From assembly GCA_946811695.1 (NCBI GenBank), contig OX328125.1, forward strand, positions 44,284,586 through 44,348,585: 64,000 bases of DNA, given 5' to 3'. This DNA comes from Gonocerus acuteangulatus (taxonomy: Eukaryota > Arthropoda > Insecta > Hemiptera > Coreidae). Every line of letters starts with the position of its first letter. The first letter of the stretch is position 1. Shown in pieces: positions 21,901 to 32,466 of this stretch. Both the position numbers and the translations under genes were made by a program. A model generated the notes under the pieces. The model saw only the letters and a program-made list of their open reading frames with translations, was not told where the DNA came from and searched no databases.

Positions 21901-22059
21901 TAATTATTAAATCTTCTACCCCCTCCACTCACGCTCCCAGCCTCACCACCATCTCTTTTAATCCCCCCCCCCCCCAAAATAATGGAGTGAAAATGCCTCT
22001 GATTTTGTGCGGAACCTCTGGACTTAACGCAGATTCTCTTCACGCATTCCTCGATAATA

Positions 22060-22134
<75 letters not shown>

Positions 22135-23261
22135 TTACAATTAATAAGCTAGCAGTACTTAGTAGAGCTGTACTTTGGCTGGCTGAGGCAGACTCTCATT
22201 CCATCAGAATTGTTATATAAGGATATTGAATAAGTTATGAAATATTGTTTCTCACATTTCCTAAAACCAGGAGCGGGGGGGGGGGCTGAATTCAATAAGC
22301 TGAACTCCGGGGAATAAGCTGAAGAATGCTATGGGATGGAGTTTTGGTGAAAGTATGGCATTTTGTTAGTGATGTTGTTCTGGAAGGAATGCCCGCTATG
22401 CCTGTTTTCTGCCCTGAGACTCTATGGAAATCTTGACGCCCCGCTTCCTCCTTTATTCTCTATGACGCCTTCAGACATCAGCTTTTAAAGGACTTTAAAA
22501 TTATTAAGGAAACATGGAGGATGTCTTCTTTTATTAACTTTGTACCTTAAAATGTATTTAAACTTTAATCTCCGTGAAAAGTGGATTTTTTTATCAAATG
22601 GGAAAAATGTAAAAGTATAAGTCCACAAAAGGCAATCAGAAGTTAGTAACGATAGTAAAAGGTTGGATCGATAAGTATAAGTACATTAGATATACACATT
22701 ATAAGTAACATCAAGTCTTAAGTACATTATATATATAGTATTTTAACTAGTAGGATATTGATTTTTCTTGATCTTTTGTCTTTGATCTATTATAAATAAA
22801 GTTTAAAAATTATCGCTATTTGGTGGGTGGACTAACGTTTTGTAAATTCACCTTTTCTTCCATCGAAATATGCTTGATTAAGCAACTCCCACTGACGGTT
22901 TGATAAAGTATGAGTGTGAGATTTAGCAGGAGTTTGGAAATTGCATCGGATTAAACGTTTCTTTGAGTCTTTCATGAAAATCGGTTAGGCTTAGTAAAGT
23001 TGATCAAGTATGCTTTTTCGTGGTAAGATTCAATATTGCATACCGCTGCGCAGAATTCAATGGATATTTTTGGTTCGTATAATTGAAGGGGCCGGGGCAA
23101 AATAGTGCCAAAGCTTAACTGTACCTGCTTTAAGGTGGATATTATGTGGGACTATCAGTCTATAAAGCAAATTCTACTAAAAACTGACTAAAAGCTCTGT
23201 GTGCTACTTAATCTTGTTGCCTCTAACCACTTCAACTAATAGTCCCAAATAATATCCAACA
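21901..23261. other. No gene; microsatellite and homopolymers
   Basis: TA run at 22063-22132, C run at 21963-21975, G run at 22275-22284. The remainder is unassigned. Confidence 0.55.
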
Positions 23262-23274
23262 TGGTCCACATAAA

Positions 23275-23445
23275 TTCCATGGTCTAGTGCCTAAAGCCTT
23301 AGTTTCGCATGCGGGAGATGATGGGTTCGATCCTCGCGGGCGGCAGGAATTTTCTCATCTCATGGCGCGTTAAGCGAATTCCTCACTACACCCTTGATGT
23401 ACGGGCCTAGATGCCGATGCACCGTAAAAAAATAAATAAAAATAA
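23275..23445 (+). repeat. tRNA-derived SINE family 1 copy
   Basis: ATGGTCTAGTGCCTAAAGC (A box region) is followed by GCGGGAGATGATGG and GGTTCGATCCTCGCGG (B box). The body has GGCAGGAATTTTCTCATCTC, and the 3' end GATGCCGATGCACCG leads into an A-rich tail. The acceptor stem is no longer a tRNA, so this is a retroposon, not a gene. Confidence 0.8.
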
Positions 23446-23704
23446 TAAAAAAATAATCCAAAGTATAGCAGCTACAGTTATATTTTGTTAAAAATGTTGC
23501 TTGGCACTATTTAGCCCCGACCCCTTCATCTTTTTCGAGTCGCGTTAAGGAAGATTTTTTTATAAATCAATTATGATTGCAGTGGATGTGGACTATGAGA
23601 TACATTCATGACGTACTTTTTTGAACCTCCCAGAATTTAGGGATCCAGATTCCATACTTAATCCGATCTTCAATCAACGTGACAGGTTGCCACCCTTTTA
23701 TAAT

Positions 23705-23813
23705 ACCAACAGCGCGTGGTCGGTCACCCATTCATGTACTGACCACGCCCGACGTTGCTTAACTTTGGTGATCTACAGGAACCAGTGCATTCAACTTATC
23801 TATGGCCGTTGGC
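23705..23813 (-). pseudogene. 5S rRNA-like pseudogene, near full length
   Basis: On the minus strand the segment starts GCCAACGGCCATAGATAAG, continues with GATCACCAAAGTTAAGCAAC and GTCGGGCGTGGTCAGTACAT, then GAATGGGTGACCG, and ends GCTGTTGGT. This is the order and spacing of metazoan 5S rRNA (119-120 nt) with about ten bases lost near the 3' end and substitutions in the internal promoter (TGTAGATC for CCGATC). No tandem array, and no T-run terminator directly after. It may be a retropseudogene or the head of a 5S-derived SINE. Confidence 0.75.
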
Positions 23814-24392
23814 AACTCACTTTAATACGATGAGTTGTTCAAACGAATTAATTGAGCGTAAATCCGACGAAGGATATGAATATGTATGAAATAAATAATT
23901 TCCTCCAAAATAATATGTAAAGGGCCTGGAATGAGGTGCCCATAGGTCTTAGAATGTATACTTCTATGTTGTGTCAATGTTGTTGAACGGAGAAGCTCGT
24001 CCAAAGCCCAAGGGCTTATTTAATGGTCATTTGTATTCCCGTCAGCTAGGGGCTTTGGAGTGCACTTCCCCCTTCGTCCGATGTAGTTCTTCTCTTGGAT
24101 AAATAGCTCTCCAAATACATCTTATGGCTCCATTGAATGTCTTTGCAGATTATGATGCTTTGGAATGACCTCAAGCTAAAGGAATGTAATTAGACGCTCA
24201 CATCTAGAGTTTGAATGTAAAACTGAAAAATGAAAAAAAAAAAAACGATTTCCAGAGAAAGCTTGTGTTAATTAAGAAATAATAAAATAAGAAGAAGAAG
24301 AAGAAAAAAATGTATTTGTGAATATTTCACATTACATAGTGGAGGTTATAATGTCTTTATATACAAAAATATATCCTTAACATAAGTAAAAG

Positions 24393-24398
<6 letters not shown>
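23814..24398. other. No recognisable feature
   Basis: A small inverted pair, CCAAAGCCC at 24001 and GGGGCTTTGG at 24050, could form a stem. An AAG run is at 24290-24306. Nothing more. Confidence 0.45.
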
Positions 24399-24470
<72 letters not shown>

Positions 24471-25082
24471 AATTACGTGTCTGTCTGTTTTTCTGTTTGT
24501 ATGTTTTTCTGTTCGTTCCTTACACAAATCTACACCGTTTAACCGATTTTTACCAAACTTGGCACACAGGTAGGTCTTGATACGGGAAATCTCCTACGCT
24601 AGGTCAAAATAGTCAAAGTTCAAAATTTGGTCAAAAGGTCAAAAGTTTTGTTCAAGAAAAATTGGCTCACTGAACCATTCATATTGTTACGGCCATTTTG
24701 AATAATGTCTCAAATTTATTTGTTAATGTTCCTGATAATTAGGATAACTCGAACTCATTGATGACTTTACATCATTATATAATCACGTAATGCAGTTCAT
24801 TTTAATTTTATTTCAACAGTCACTGTCTAAGTAAGGAGTGCTGGCCTTTTGTTGATAAGAGCTATCTATTCGCAGGCTCTGGTGGTGGCCTTTGACGGTT
24901 TTTTTCAGAACTGCTGTGGCGCTGGCCTCTGTTGGCTGTCTGATGAACTACATCTAGACAGATATAAACAAAGTCACACCGTTTGACCGATTTGGAAGTA
25001 AATGAGTATACAGGCAGATTTTGATACTGGGAGAGTCAAAGGCAGAATGTAGGTGTAGCATTGCACGCCGGGTAACAGCTAG
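24399..25082 (+). mobile_element. Non-autonomous Helitron, copy a
   Basis: After a TA run the element reads ACGTGTCTGTCTG, CTACACCGTTTAACCG, ACTTGGCACACAGGTAGG and CTTGATACGGGAAATCTCC, like the Helitron starts at 38472 and 47165. It ends GGTGTAGCATTGCACGCCGG, GTAACAGCTAG followed by T, so CTAG-T as expected for Helitrons. No ORF. The TA run replaces the 5' terminal bases, so the exact start is uncertain. Confidence 0.65.
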
Positions 25083-25411
25083 TAAATAATATTTTTCTTA
25101 TCTAAAACTAACAGACTTTTAAACTGAATTCTTATAATTATTATTTTCCCGGTTTATTCACTAATACATCATATAGATGGATGCATATAAAATAAATTTT
25201 CTCTCTTCTGACTTTATTTATTTAGTTTTATTATTATTAATTGGTGAATAGCACCTAATTTCTGTAATATAATGATATTAATTTACTTAGTTTTATTCAT
25301 TTATTGAGTACCCTTAATTTCTAAATAAGCTATTTCCAACAATATGTCATTCGCTTATATTAAAAGTTTTTATTTTTAATGCGTGTGTAATATAATAATA
25401 AATATTGTTGC
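25083..25411. other. No recognisable feature
   Basis: AT-rich spacer between a Helitron and a HINE; TTATTTAGTTTTATTATTAT recurs loosely around 25205 and 25285. Confidence 0.4.
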
Positions 25412-25556
25412 GTTTTAGCACTTTCCTTCGAAGGAAAGTAGCTTTTGAGGTTGCACTCATGACGGAATTTTTGAAAAATTTCTTCAATCCTTTATCGATC
25501 CTACCTAGTAGACACCGAAAATGACCCCCGTTAAAATTTATATATATCTATATATA

Positions 25557-25619
<63 letters not shown>

Positions 25620-26416
25620 CTGTTAACACGATAGCGGCCAGATTTTTTGTTTTTTCGTCTCGAAATTTCGTATATAGCATTCAATTAGCAAACGATTGAA
25701 CGAGTTCATTAACCACCAAAGTCGGTCCACCGGAAGGGGGGGTTTACCCCGAACCCAAAACACTAATTTGACCATGTCATCCGTAATATTTGTTATATTT
25801 CAACGAAACTTGGTATTCGTAGTGCAAATATAGAGAGAAAAGTGAGATGTAAAAATAAACTAAATCGGTTCATAAGGAGGGGGGGGGTTTACTTCGGACC
25901 CACAATACCAATTCGCCACTACCAGCCGTGATTTTTGTTATATTTCGGTATTCGTAGTGGTAATCTACAGGTAAAAATGTGTTGTAAAAATAAACTAAAT
26001 CGGTTCATTAGGAGGGGGGGGGGTTTACTCCGGATCTAAATTACTAATATACTCATACCGGTCGTAATTTCTGCTGTATTGTAACGAAACGCGGTATACG
26101 TTGTGGGTAACTCATGAGAAAGAAGTGTTGTAAGAATGAGCTAAATCGGTCAATCGGAAAGGGGGGTTTACTTTGTAATACATTTCAATAGAATTAGCTT
26201 GCCAGACGTAGGTTCGCAAGGCCGCCGCAAGGAGCGCTTTCTACCACTAGAGGGACTGTATCCTGTTCCTGCGTCAGATCAAAAGACATGAGGTTTTTTG
26301 TATTTATTAAGTAGTGTAGTAGGATTTTTTAAGCAAATTGTTCTGGAAAGCAGTTTACACTACCCAAAGTCTGAGGAAAGTGCTTAGTTATGCTGCTCCT
26401 GCGTGACGGACTTTTT
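25412..26416 (+). mobile_element. HINE/DINE-1-like element, copy B
   Basis: Starts TTTTAGCACTTTCCTTCG with the 5' hairpin, then GCACTCATGACGGAATTT, a TA/TG microsatellite at 25545-25618, four 145-bp modules with G-runs near 25732, 25876, 26012 and 26158, then GAGGAAAGTGCTTAGTTATG and CTGCTCCTGCGTGACGGAC. Unlike copy A it has no RTE insertion, so it shows the empty site (CCTAGTAGACACCG). About 100 bases are missing near 26300-26340 relative to copies A and C. Confidence 0.62.
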
Positions 26417-26609
26417 CTATTGGGTTTATTGCCAGTATTGCCTTGGTCGCCTCCTCAACATTGTGAGGTCTAAGTACTTGTTGATAACAGCGTTTCGGGG
26501 ATCCTTGTACATAGAGCACGAACTTATTGCATATCGTACATAGTTCCTCTCCGTTAATTGAATAGACACTTCGCTTCCAATAAAATGTGAGATTTTCTGG
26601 GTTACACAA
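26417..26609 (-). other. Unidentified open frame next to HINE copy B
   Basis: A 73-codon frame on the minus strand (26609-26388) starts with ATG; its last residues run into the HINE 3' end. It contains CTICNKFVLYVQGSPKRCY and NVEEATKAI. The CTIC pair and protein-like composition are notable, but no domain is recognised. It could be the exonic or transposon sequence into which the HINE inserted. Confidence 0.25.
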
Positions 26610-28149
26610 TCTTACTTGTGAAATTATTCTTATTTATTTAACACTTGTGCGAAGTTTTAAATATTTTCCTGTCCCAATTTTCGGCTTCATGCTAGGGTAT
26701 ATTGCTGATTACGAAGAAGAGCGCAAGGATGGGACGCAAATAATAAAATAAAATACAACTGATATTATTATTTCGAAATAACGTTTATTATAATAAAAAA
26801 TATATTTTGTCTCTTTTTTTTTTAATGATTTTTGTATTTCCTTTTCTTTTCTTCTTTTTTTTCTATAGGATTCTACTAATAATGGACGTTAAAATGTTAT
26901 ATGATTTAAGGTGTATCAACCTTTGAGGTCATTAACGCCATGTTCTTTTCATTATGCATTATTTGAACATTTCAAAGTTAAATTTCTGTTAATGTTTAAT
27001 TGCATGATCCACTAAAGCATTTTTACTATCAGTATCACATATATTTCTACAATGCCTTTTTAGAAATTGTATTTGCTTAATTTGTTCTTGAAGAGACATC
27101 GAATGGCATAGGACATGTAGAGCTCAAAAAAAAAGAAGAAGAAATGTTAATGAAAAATTGAAATTTTTAAAGTCTTCTGAAATTCAAAAATACAATATAA
27201 AGTATTAGATATGTTCTAATAGGAATATTTGTGTTTTGAATTCCCTTACTCTGATAGTTATTTTGAGGGATCGGCTTCCTACATTACATTGTTCCACCCT
27301 AACTAGGTCATGGACAATAGTAGGGGTAGTTCATACTCTTAAATGCAGTTATTCTATCCAACTACCCTTCCCCTCGGGATCTAGTTCCAGGGTTATTTGG
27401 GATAATAAATTCCGACGAGAATGCGCTCGTAACAAGGCGAGGGTTAGAAAATGAAAAATAAAATCCTATTGGAGTTACTGGCACAAATAGCAGGCACTCC
27501 ATTTCCGACATGGGAAACCATGTTGTTCAAGATCTAACTAATCAAAAGTATTTGTAGATTACCTTTGTCAATTACCATTTGCAGATTAATTAAATAACAA
27601 CGCATTATAGAAAGAAAAGAAGTTACAGCAATTAACTTACAATAATTACTTTTAACAGGCTACGAGGAATGTTGTTATGTTTAACTAATCTATGATCGGG
27701 TCTTTTTTACTGCAGGTACACCAGTTACCCGAAATGTGTCAGGGAATTCACTGTTCGGCCATTCCGTTACACTCTACCATTATGAGATGGGCAACCATCA
27801 ATTTGAAACCAGAGTGGTTTAATATTTGGTAGGTGGGCTTTTATTATACAAGTCATGTAGTGTCAGAAGGAAGGGACATCACCATCATTGTGTGAAATTA
27901 AAGAACAATAGCTCCTTCACGCGAAAGCAAATTTATTTGTTTGGACGTAGAAAAAAATAAATAAAATAGATTCAAATAAATTTGCTTCTAAAACTACGAG
28001 GCACCATTTTGAAGCTTATTAAATAATGCAAATTCTGAAGTCGTGGCAAACCTCTTAGTCTAAAAATACCTGATTAAGAAAATATTGAATAATTTAGGAA
28101 AACACTAATATCAAACATTCTCACCTATATAGCTTTTAATTTAGCTCTG
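26610..28149. other. Mostly unassigned
   Basis: Contains a decayed hammerhead-like motif at 27085-27125. A short stretch at 26909-26942 (AACCTTTGAGGTCATTAACG) is the reverse of 53570-53600. No gene seen. Confidence 0.45.
27085..27125 (+). ncRNA. Decayed hammerhead-like motif
   Basis: TTCTTGAAGAGACATCG, then GGACATGTAGAGC, aligns with the two motifs at 30280 and 41950. The first core base is changed (TTGAAGA for CTGAAGA) and GAAAC has become GGAC, so activity would be lost. It is useful mainly as a third family member. Confidence 0.3.
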
Positions 28150-28738
28150 ACGAGACTGAAAAGACAAGAACTGAACAAAAGATACGGACTACTTAAACGA
28201 CTCCTTGGACCTTCATCTAAATTATCGATACAGAACAAACTAACCATATACAAAACAATCATTCGACCCATATGGACATACGGACTTGAACTCTGGGATC
28301 TGCAAAAACATCAAACATCAACAGAATACAGGCATTCCAGTCCAAAGTTCCCGAAAAATTGTTAATGACCTTAACATCCCATTAGTCCTTGACCTTGCTA
28401 AAACCCGTTTCCAAATGTTCCACTCAAAACTGTCCCACCATCCCAATCCCGAAGGTCTATCCTTATCGTCCCAATCCCACCCAGACAGGCGGCTTAAAAG
28501 ACAGTGGCCCCGAGACATTTTACTCACCTGACCTTACCATAATAATTTTAATATTTATTTAGACAGTCCCGGGAGTGCCAAAAATGGTTGGCTTCTTCCA
28601 AATTTTTTTATTTTTATTTTACCGTTTTGTTCAATTTATACATAGCATATATCTGTATCAACTAACTTGATTATTGTACTAACATGACTTGTACAGTTTT
28701 CAAATAAACAAATTAAAAAATTAAAGAAAAAAAATTTG
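28150..28738 (+). pseudogene. Jockey-type LINE 3' end
   Basis: The frame from 28150 reads LTRLKRQELNKRYGLLKRL, LSIQNKLTIYKTIIRPIWTY and GLELW, the post-RT region of Jockey-clade proteins. A frameshift near 28300 moves to INRIQAFQSKV, then NDLNIPLVLDLAKTRF and RRLKRQWPRDIL up to the stop near 28528, the usual C-terminus. A 3' UTR and short A-rich tail (about 28725-28737) follow. 5'-truncated; at least one frameshift. Confidence 0.8.
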
Positions 28739-28756
28739 CTCTGAATTTAAATGGTA

Positions 28757-28900
28757 TTTTTTTTTTTACGGTGCTTCGAAAACTAGGCCATTAGCGCCGA
28801 CATCCAGGGATGAGAAAATTCCTGGCCGCCGGTGGGGATCGAACCCACCATCTCCCGCTTATGTATCTAAGGCGCTAGCCACTAGACTACGGGAGACCCG
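28757..28900 (-). repeat. tRNA-derived SINE family 1 copy
   Basis: On the minus strand GTCTAGTGGCTAGCGCC (A box region), GCGGGAGATGGTGGGTTCGA with TCCCCACCGGCGG (B box), CAGGAATTTTCTCATCCC, then GGCGCTAATGGCCTAG and an A tail. It inserted only about 20 bases beyond the Jockey tail. The best preserved minus-strand copy. Confidence 0.82.
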
Positions 28901-29689
28901 CCTTTACATGATAATATTTCAGTAACGTGTGTTTCTCATTGGAAATTTAATGTCGATTCTAAAAATCGTTATTTACGATACATTGATCAGAAATCCGGAA
29001 AACATAGTTTTTCTTTAAAAAAAAAGTAGTTTTTAAAGTAGACAAACGTTTGGTAGCTCTGCTACATTTTTAGATAGAACGCTCATGTTTGCGTCCCTGA
29101 GCTACAAATGAGGTGCAGAAAAAAACCCTAAAGTTATGATATCGCAATGTGGGACCTCCTGTATAATATAATTTTTCTATCATCGCTTAGATATTGGCGT
29201 TACCACATAGTAAAGCACGGCGTTAATGGGTTAATAAGGTCACTTTTGAATAATTATAAAAATAAATCTGTTTTAGACAGCTGACCATATATTTTAGGTG
29301 ACATAAATACTACCTATGAGGAGGGTATTTAGCTGTATTAATTTTCGACTAAGTGTAAGGACGGGGGTGGAGCAGCCGTGGGTAATGGGTAAGGTCGTTA
29401 GTAGGGGGCGGCTGGTGGTGGTTCTTTATATGGGACCAACCTCCGCTTCTCGCATCCTATTTATGTTTCTTATACAGATACAAACGAGGAACAGACCGCA
29501 CCTTAGGGCCAATTTACATATTTCGATGATACGACTGTACTGCAATGCGACAAGAGATAATTTCCGACAGCATTCTTTCAGGGTATGTGAATACGTCCGT
29601 TACGCCAGAGCTGCGTTTAGTAAGAGCAATTATTTTAAAAGCAACATAAACCACACATATTATGTGCACATATTCCTAAATTGGATCCT
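28901..29689. other. No recognisable feature
   Basis: A 128-codon open frame at 29316-29702 has no domain, and its composition does not persuade me. Nothing else seen. Confidence 0.4.
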
Positions 29690-30032
29690 CTTTGGAATCT
29701 AAGAGAACGCAGGAGGCAGATGTGGATCAAAAGCCAGATTGAAGCCACGAACTACAACATAACGAAAATATCCCATAACGCTATAAGCACTAACATAACA
29801 TGAGAGAATCTTGCCTCAGTGGGTCTAGTTTAGAAAAATCTTGAGAGAGTTAAAGATTGCCGCTGGATTTCGTCTGAATGCTGGGCACTTCTACCTGCAA
29901 GCTCTCTTACACCGCATCGATCTTGGAGATGATGACACCTGTACGCCATGCAAGCTTGGAAGACTGGATGAAGACCACCTGAGGAACTGCATAGCTCTCA
30001 ACCACCTGAATGATGACATTGTCAATAGCTGA
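29690..30032 (+). pseudogene. LINE C-terminal zinc-knuckle fragment
   Basis: After broken frames (LRERRRQMWIKSQIE at 29697), the open frame from about 29841 reads RLNAGHFYLQALLHRI, then CTPCKLGRLDEDHLRNC. C-x2-C-x8-H-x4-C and the preceding GHF..LLHR region are the post-RNase H tail of LINE proteins. It differs from the I-like element at 34165 and comes from another family. 5'-truncated and interrupted by stops. Confidence 0.6.
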
Positions 30033-30125
30033 CGGCGCTGACTAAAATAATTTAAAGCAAGAATTTTTAAGAATGAAATACAAATTAAAATTATAACAAC
30101 AAACGAAATTAATACAAATATTTTT

Positions 30126-30372
30126 CAGGCGGAAGGTCAATAAAAGAGATTAACAGAGTCAATTCATTTATTTTTTCTTGCTTCTCGGCGAACCTTCCCG
30201 TACAATGGCCACGCCCAATATGAAGTTATAGGAAAGTTCGCCTTAATACAATTAGACTGTAAGTTTTATTTTATTGAGTTTTTAGCTCCTGAAGAGGCAC
30301 CTGAGGTGTGAAACATGTAGAGCAAGAACAAATAAATGAATTGACTTTTTTAATCTCTTTTATTATATTGGT
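30126..30372. repeat. Inverted repeat enclosing the hammerhead-like motif
   Basis: ATAAAAGAGATTAACAGAG and TCAATTCATTTATTTTTTCT at 30139-30182 are the reverse complement of the stretch at 30321-30368 with few changes. The arms of about 45 bases enclose 135 bases that contain the hammerhead-like motif close to the right arm. This may be the remnant of a retroelement with terminal repeats placed head to head, as occurs in Penelope-like elements. Confidence 0.7.
30280..30332 (+). ncRNA. Hammerhead ribozyme-like motif (type I layout), copy 1
   Basis: The core CTGAAGA (30289-30295) and GAAA (30310-30313) are both present. Stem I: GCTC at 30285-30288 pairs with GAGC at 30320-30323, and can extend through a mismatch with TTTT/AAGAA. 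Stem II: GCACC pairs with GGTGT around a TGA loop, leaving one unpaired G. Stem III is minimal: ACATGT, two or three pairs, followed by TA so that A at 30319 is the position before the predicted cut. The unpaired G and short stem III are weak points. Hammerheads of this short type are known from Penelope-like and other retroelements. Confidence 0.45.
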
Positions 30373-31301
30373 TTAAAGAAGATTGGATCACTGTAAAATA
30401 TAAAAACTGTAAAAAATTAATAGTTTCCACCCAAAAAGGGAAGACGTAAATGTAAATGGGTTTGCACATTTTAAAAGACCCAACATTTCTTACAATTTAA
30501 TGGTGGATTATCTCTAAGATCATTACCTCTTTTCAGCTGTATCTCAAAAAGCATTCTAGTGGCTGAATCTAAAACTAAATTGTACCTTAGTTAATGAGAA
30601 TTATTCAAATGCAATAGGCCTGCTACAGTTTGAGTTGCAAAACACTAATGGATATTAACGCGGAATGCGTTTCCCTGTTTCTGATTCATACTCAAAGCCT
30701 GATAACACAGAACACATTCAATGCATTAAAACTTATGACAACCAAATCCTCTCAAAAACTGAGTGTTAAATCCGATACATTTACAAACAAACGTTTTCAT
30801 AATTATTATCCTCAAGGGTTCTTTATTTACACGATTCTGTTAAAATAAATGATTCACCCACATTATTTACCTTTTTTTATATGATTAATTGAAGGGTTCA
30901 GTGGCAGAGGTGACTAACCCATAATTAGAACGAACTGAGAAAATGAAGGTTAAAGTTTAGAAGACTCTGGAAAAAATTAGTGTTGGCGACAGAAATGATT
31001 TTAATTGGTCTTTTTTCAGTAAATAAACAAAATCCGCTTGGTGAGAATCGAACCCCCGCCCTAAGCGAAAGGGGTATTTTTTTAACACATTGTACCAAAT
31101 TGCAACCAAGGAGATACAGATTAGAATCCAGCTTATGATGTTTTGAAAGTGCAGTAGGCTAGCCGAAATTGCTTTTATGGTCAGCCTGATTAACGTCTAG
31201 TTCTTGTAAATGATGAAACATAGTGTAAGATTATTATTGAATTTAAATAATTACCTGGTAATATTTTTTACTTGGTAGAGAATTTGTATAGGTTAGTGTG
31301 T
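30373..31301. other. No gene; one tRNA-like half
   Basis: At 31037-31068 GGTGAGAATCGAACCCCCGC, read on the minus strand, gives GGGTTCGATTCTCACC, a B box in a T arm, but the rest of a tRNA is not evident. Elsewhere nothing. Confidence 0.35.
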
Positions 31302-32466
31302 TTTTAGCACTCTCCTCCGAAGGAAAGTAGCTATTGAGGTTGCACTCATGACGGAATTTTTCAAAAATGTCTTCAAATCTTTATCGATCCTACCAGGTAG
31401 ACACCGAAAATGACCCCCGTTAAAATTTATATATTCCTGTTAACACGATAGCGGCCAGAGCTTTTTTTTCACGAAACGTGGAATATAGCGTACAATTAGC
31501 AAAGGATTGAACGAGTTCGTAAACCACCAAAATCGGTCCACCGGGAGGGGAGGTTTACCCCGGACCCAAAACACTAATTTGACCGTGCCAGCCGTAGTTT
31601 TTGTTATATTTCAACGAAACTCGGTGTTCGTTATGTTGATCTAAAGAGAGACATACGTTGTAAAAATAAACTAAATTGGTTTATTAGGAGGGGGGGGGGG
31701 GGGGTTACTCCGGACCCACATTACCAATGTGCCACTACCAGCCGTAATTTTTGTTACATTTCAACGAAACTTGGTATTCGTGGTGGTAATCAACAGAGAA
31801 AAATGGGTTGTAAAAATAAACTAAATCGGGTTATTTGGAGGGGGGGGGTTTACTCCGGACCTAAAGTACTAATATACTCATACCGGTCGTAATTTTTGCT
31901 GTATTGTAACGAAACGCGGTATACGTCCTGGGTATCTCATGAGAAAGAAGTGTTGTAAAAATGAAGTAAATCGGTCTATTGGAAAGGAGGGATTACGTTA
32001 AACTCTGTTTCATTAGAATTAGCCGTCCAGACGTAGGTTCCCAAAGGCGCCGCGAGGAGCGCTATCTCCCACTAGGGGGACTGTATCCTGTTCCTGCGTC
32101 AGATCAAAAGACGGAAAATGAAGTTTTTTGTGTATTTATTAAGTAGTACAGTATCATGTATTAACATAAATCTGGAAGCAAATTATTTACAAAATTAATA
32201 ATTGAAAAGTTCTCATAAGAAATGTAAATGAGCAGAACTATTCACGTTTTTATTTTATTTATATAGGTTATTTACAGCAAATTATTCAGTAATGTAGTCT
32301 ACACTACAAAAATTCTGAGGAAAGTGCTTAGTTATTCAGCTCCTGCGTGACGGTCTTTTATTTTATTTATATAGGTTATTTACAGCAAATTATTCAGTAA
32401 TGTCGTCTACACTAGAAAAATTCTGAGGAAAGCGCTTAGTTATTCAGCTCCTGCGTGACGGACTTC
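31302..32466 (+). mobile_element. HINE/DINE-1-like element, copy C, with duplicated 3' end
   Basis: The 5' hairpin and subTIR (TAGCACTCTCCTCCGAAGG) lead into GCACTCATGACGGAATTTTT. The TA microsatellite is reduced to a few bases. Four modules have G-runs near 31546, 31688, 31839 and 31985. The terminal 108 bases, from TTTTATTTTATTTATATAGG to CTCCTGCGTGACGG, occur twice in tandem (32248-32355 and 32356-32463), so there are two complete 3' ends. Confidence 0.65.

Noticed and set aside
21572..22220. Frames with long Tyr-Ile runs
   Set aside because: They are translations of TA microsatellites.
23705..23813. Functional 5S rRNA gene
   Set aside because: About ten bases are missing near the 3' end, the internal promoter has substitutions, and there is no tandem array or T-run terminator directly after.
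24001..24059. Hairpin CCAAAGCCC/GGGGCTTTGG as a regulatory structure
   Set aside because: The stem is short, the loop is 40 bases, no second copy was seen, and chance is sufficient.
29316..29702. 128-codon plus-strand frame
   Set aside because: No motif, no initiation context, and its end overlaps a LINE fragment read in another frame.
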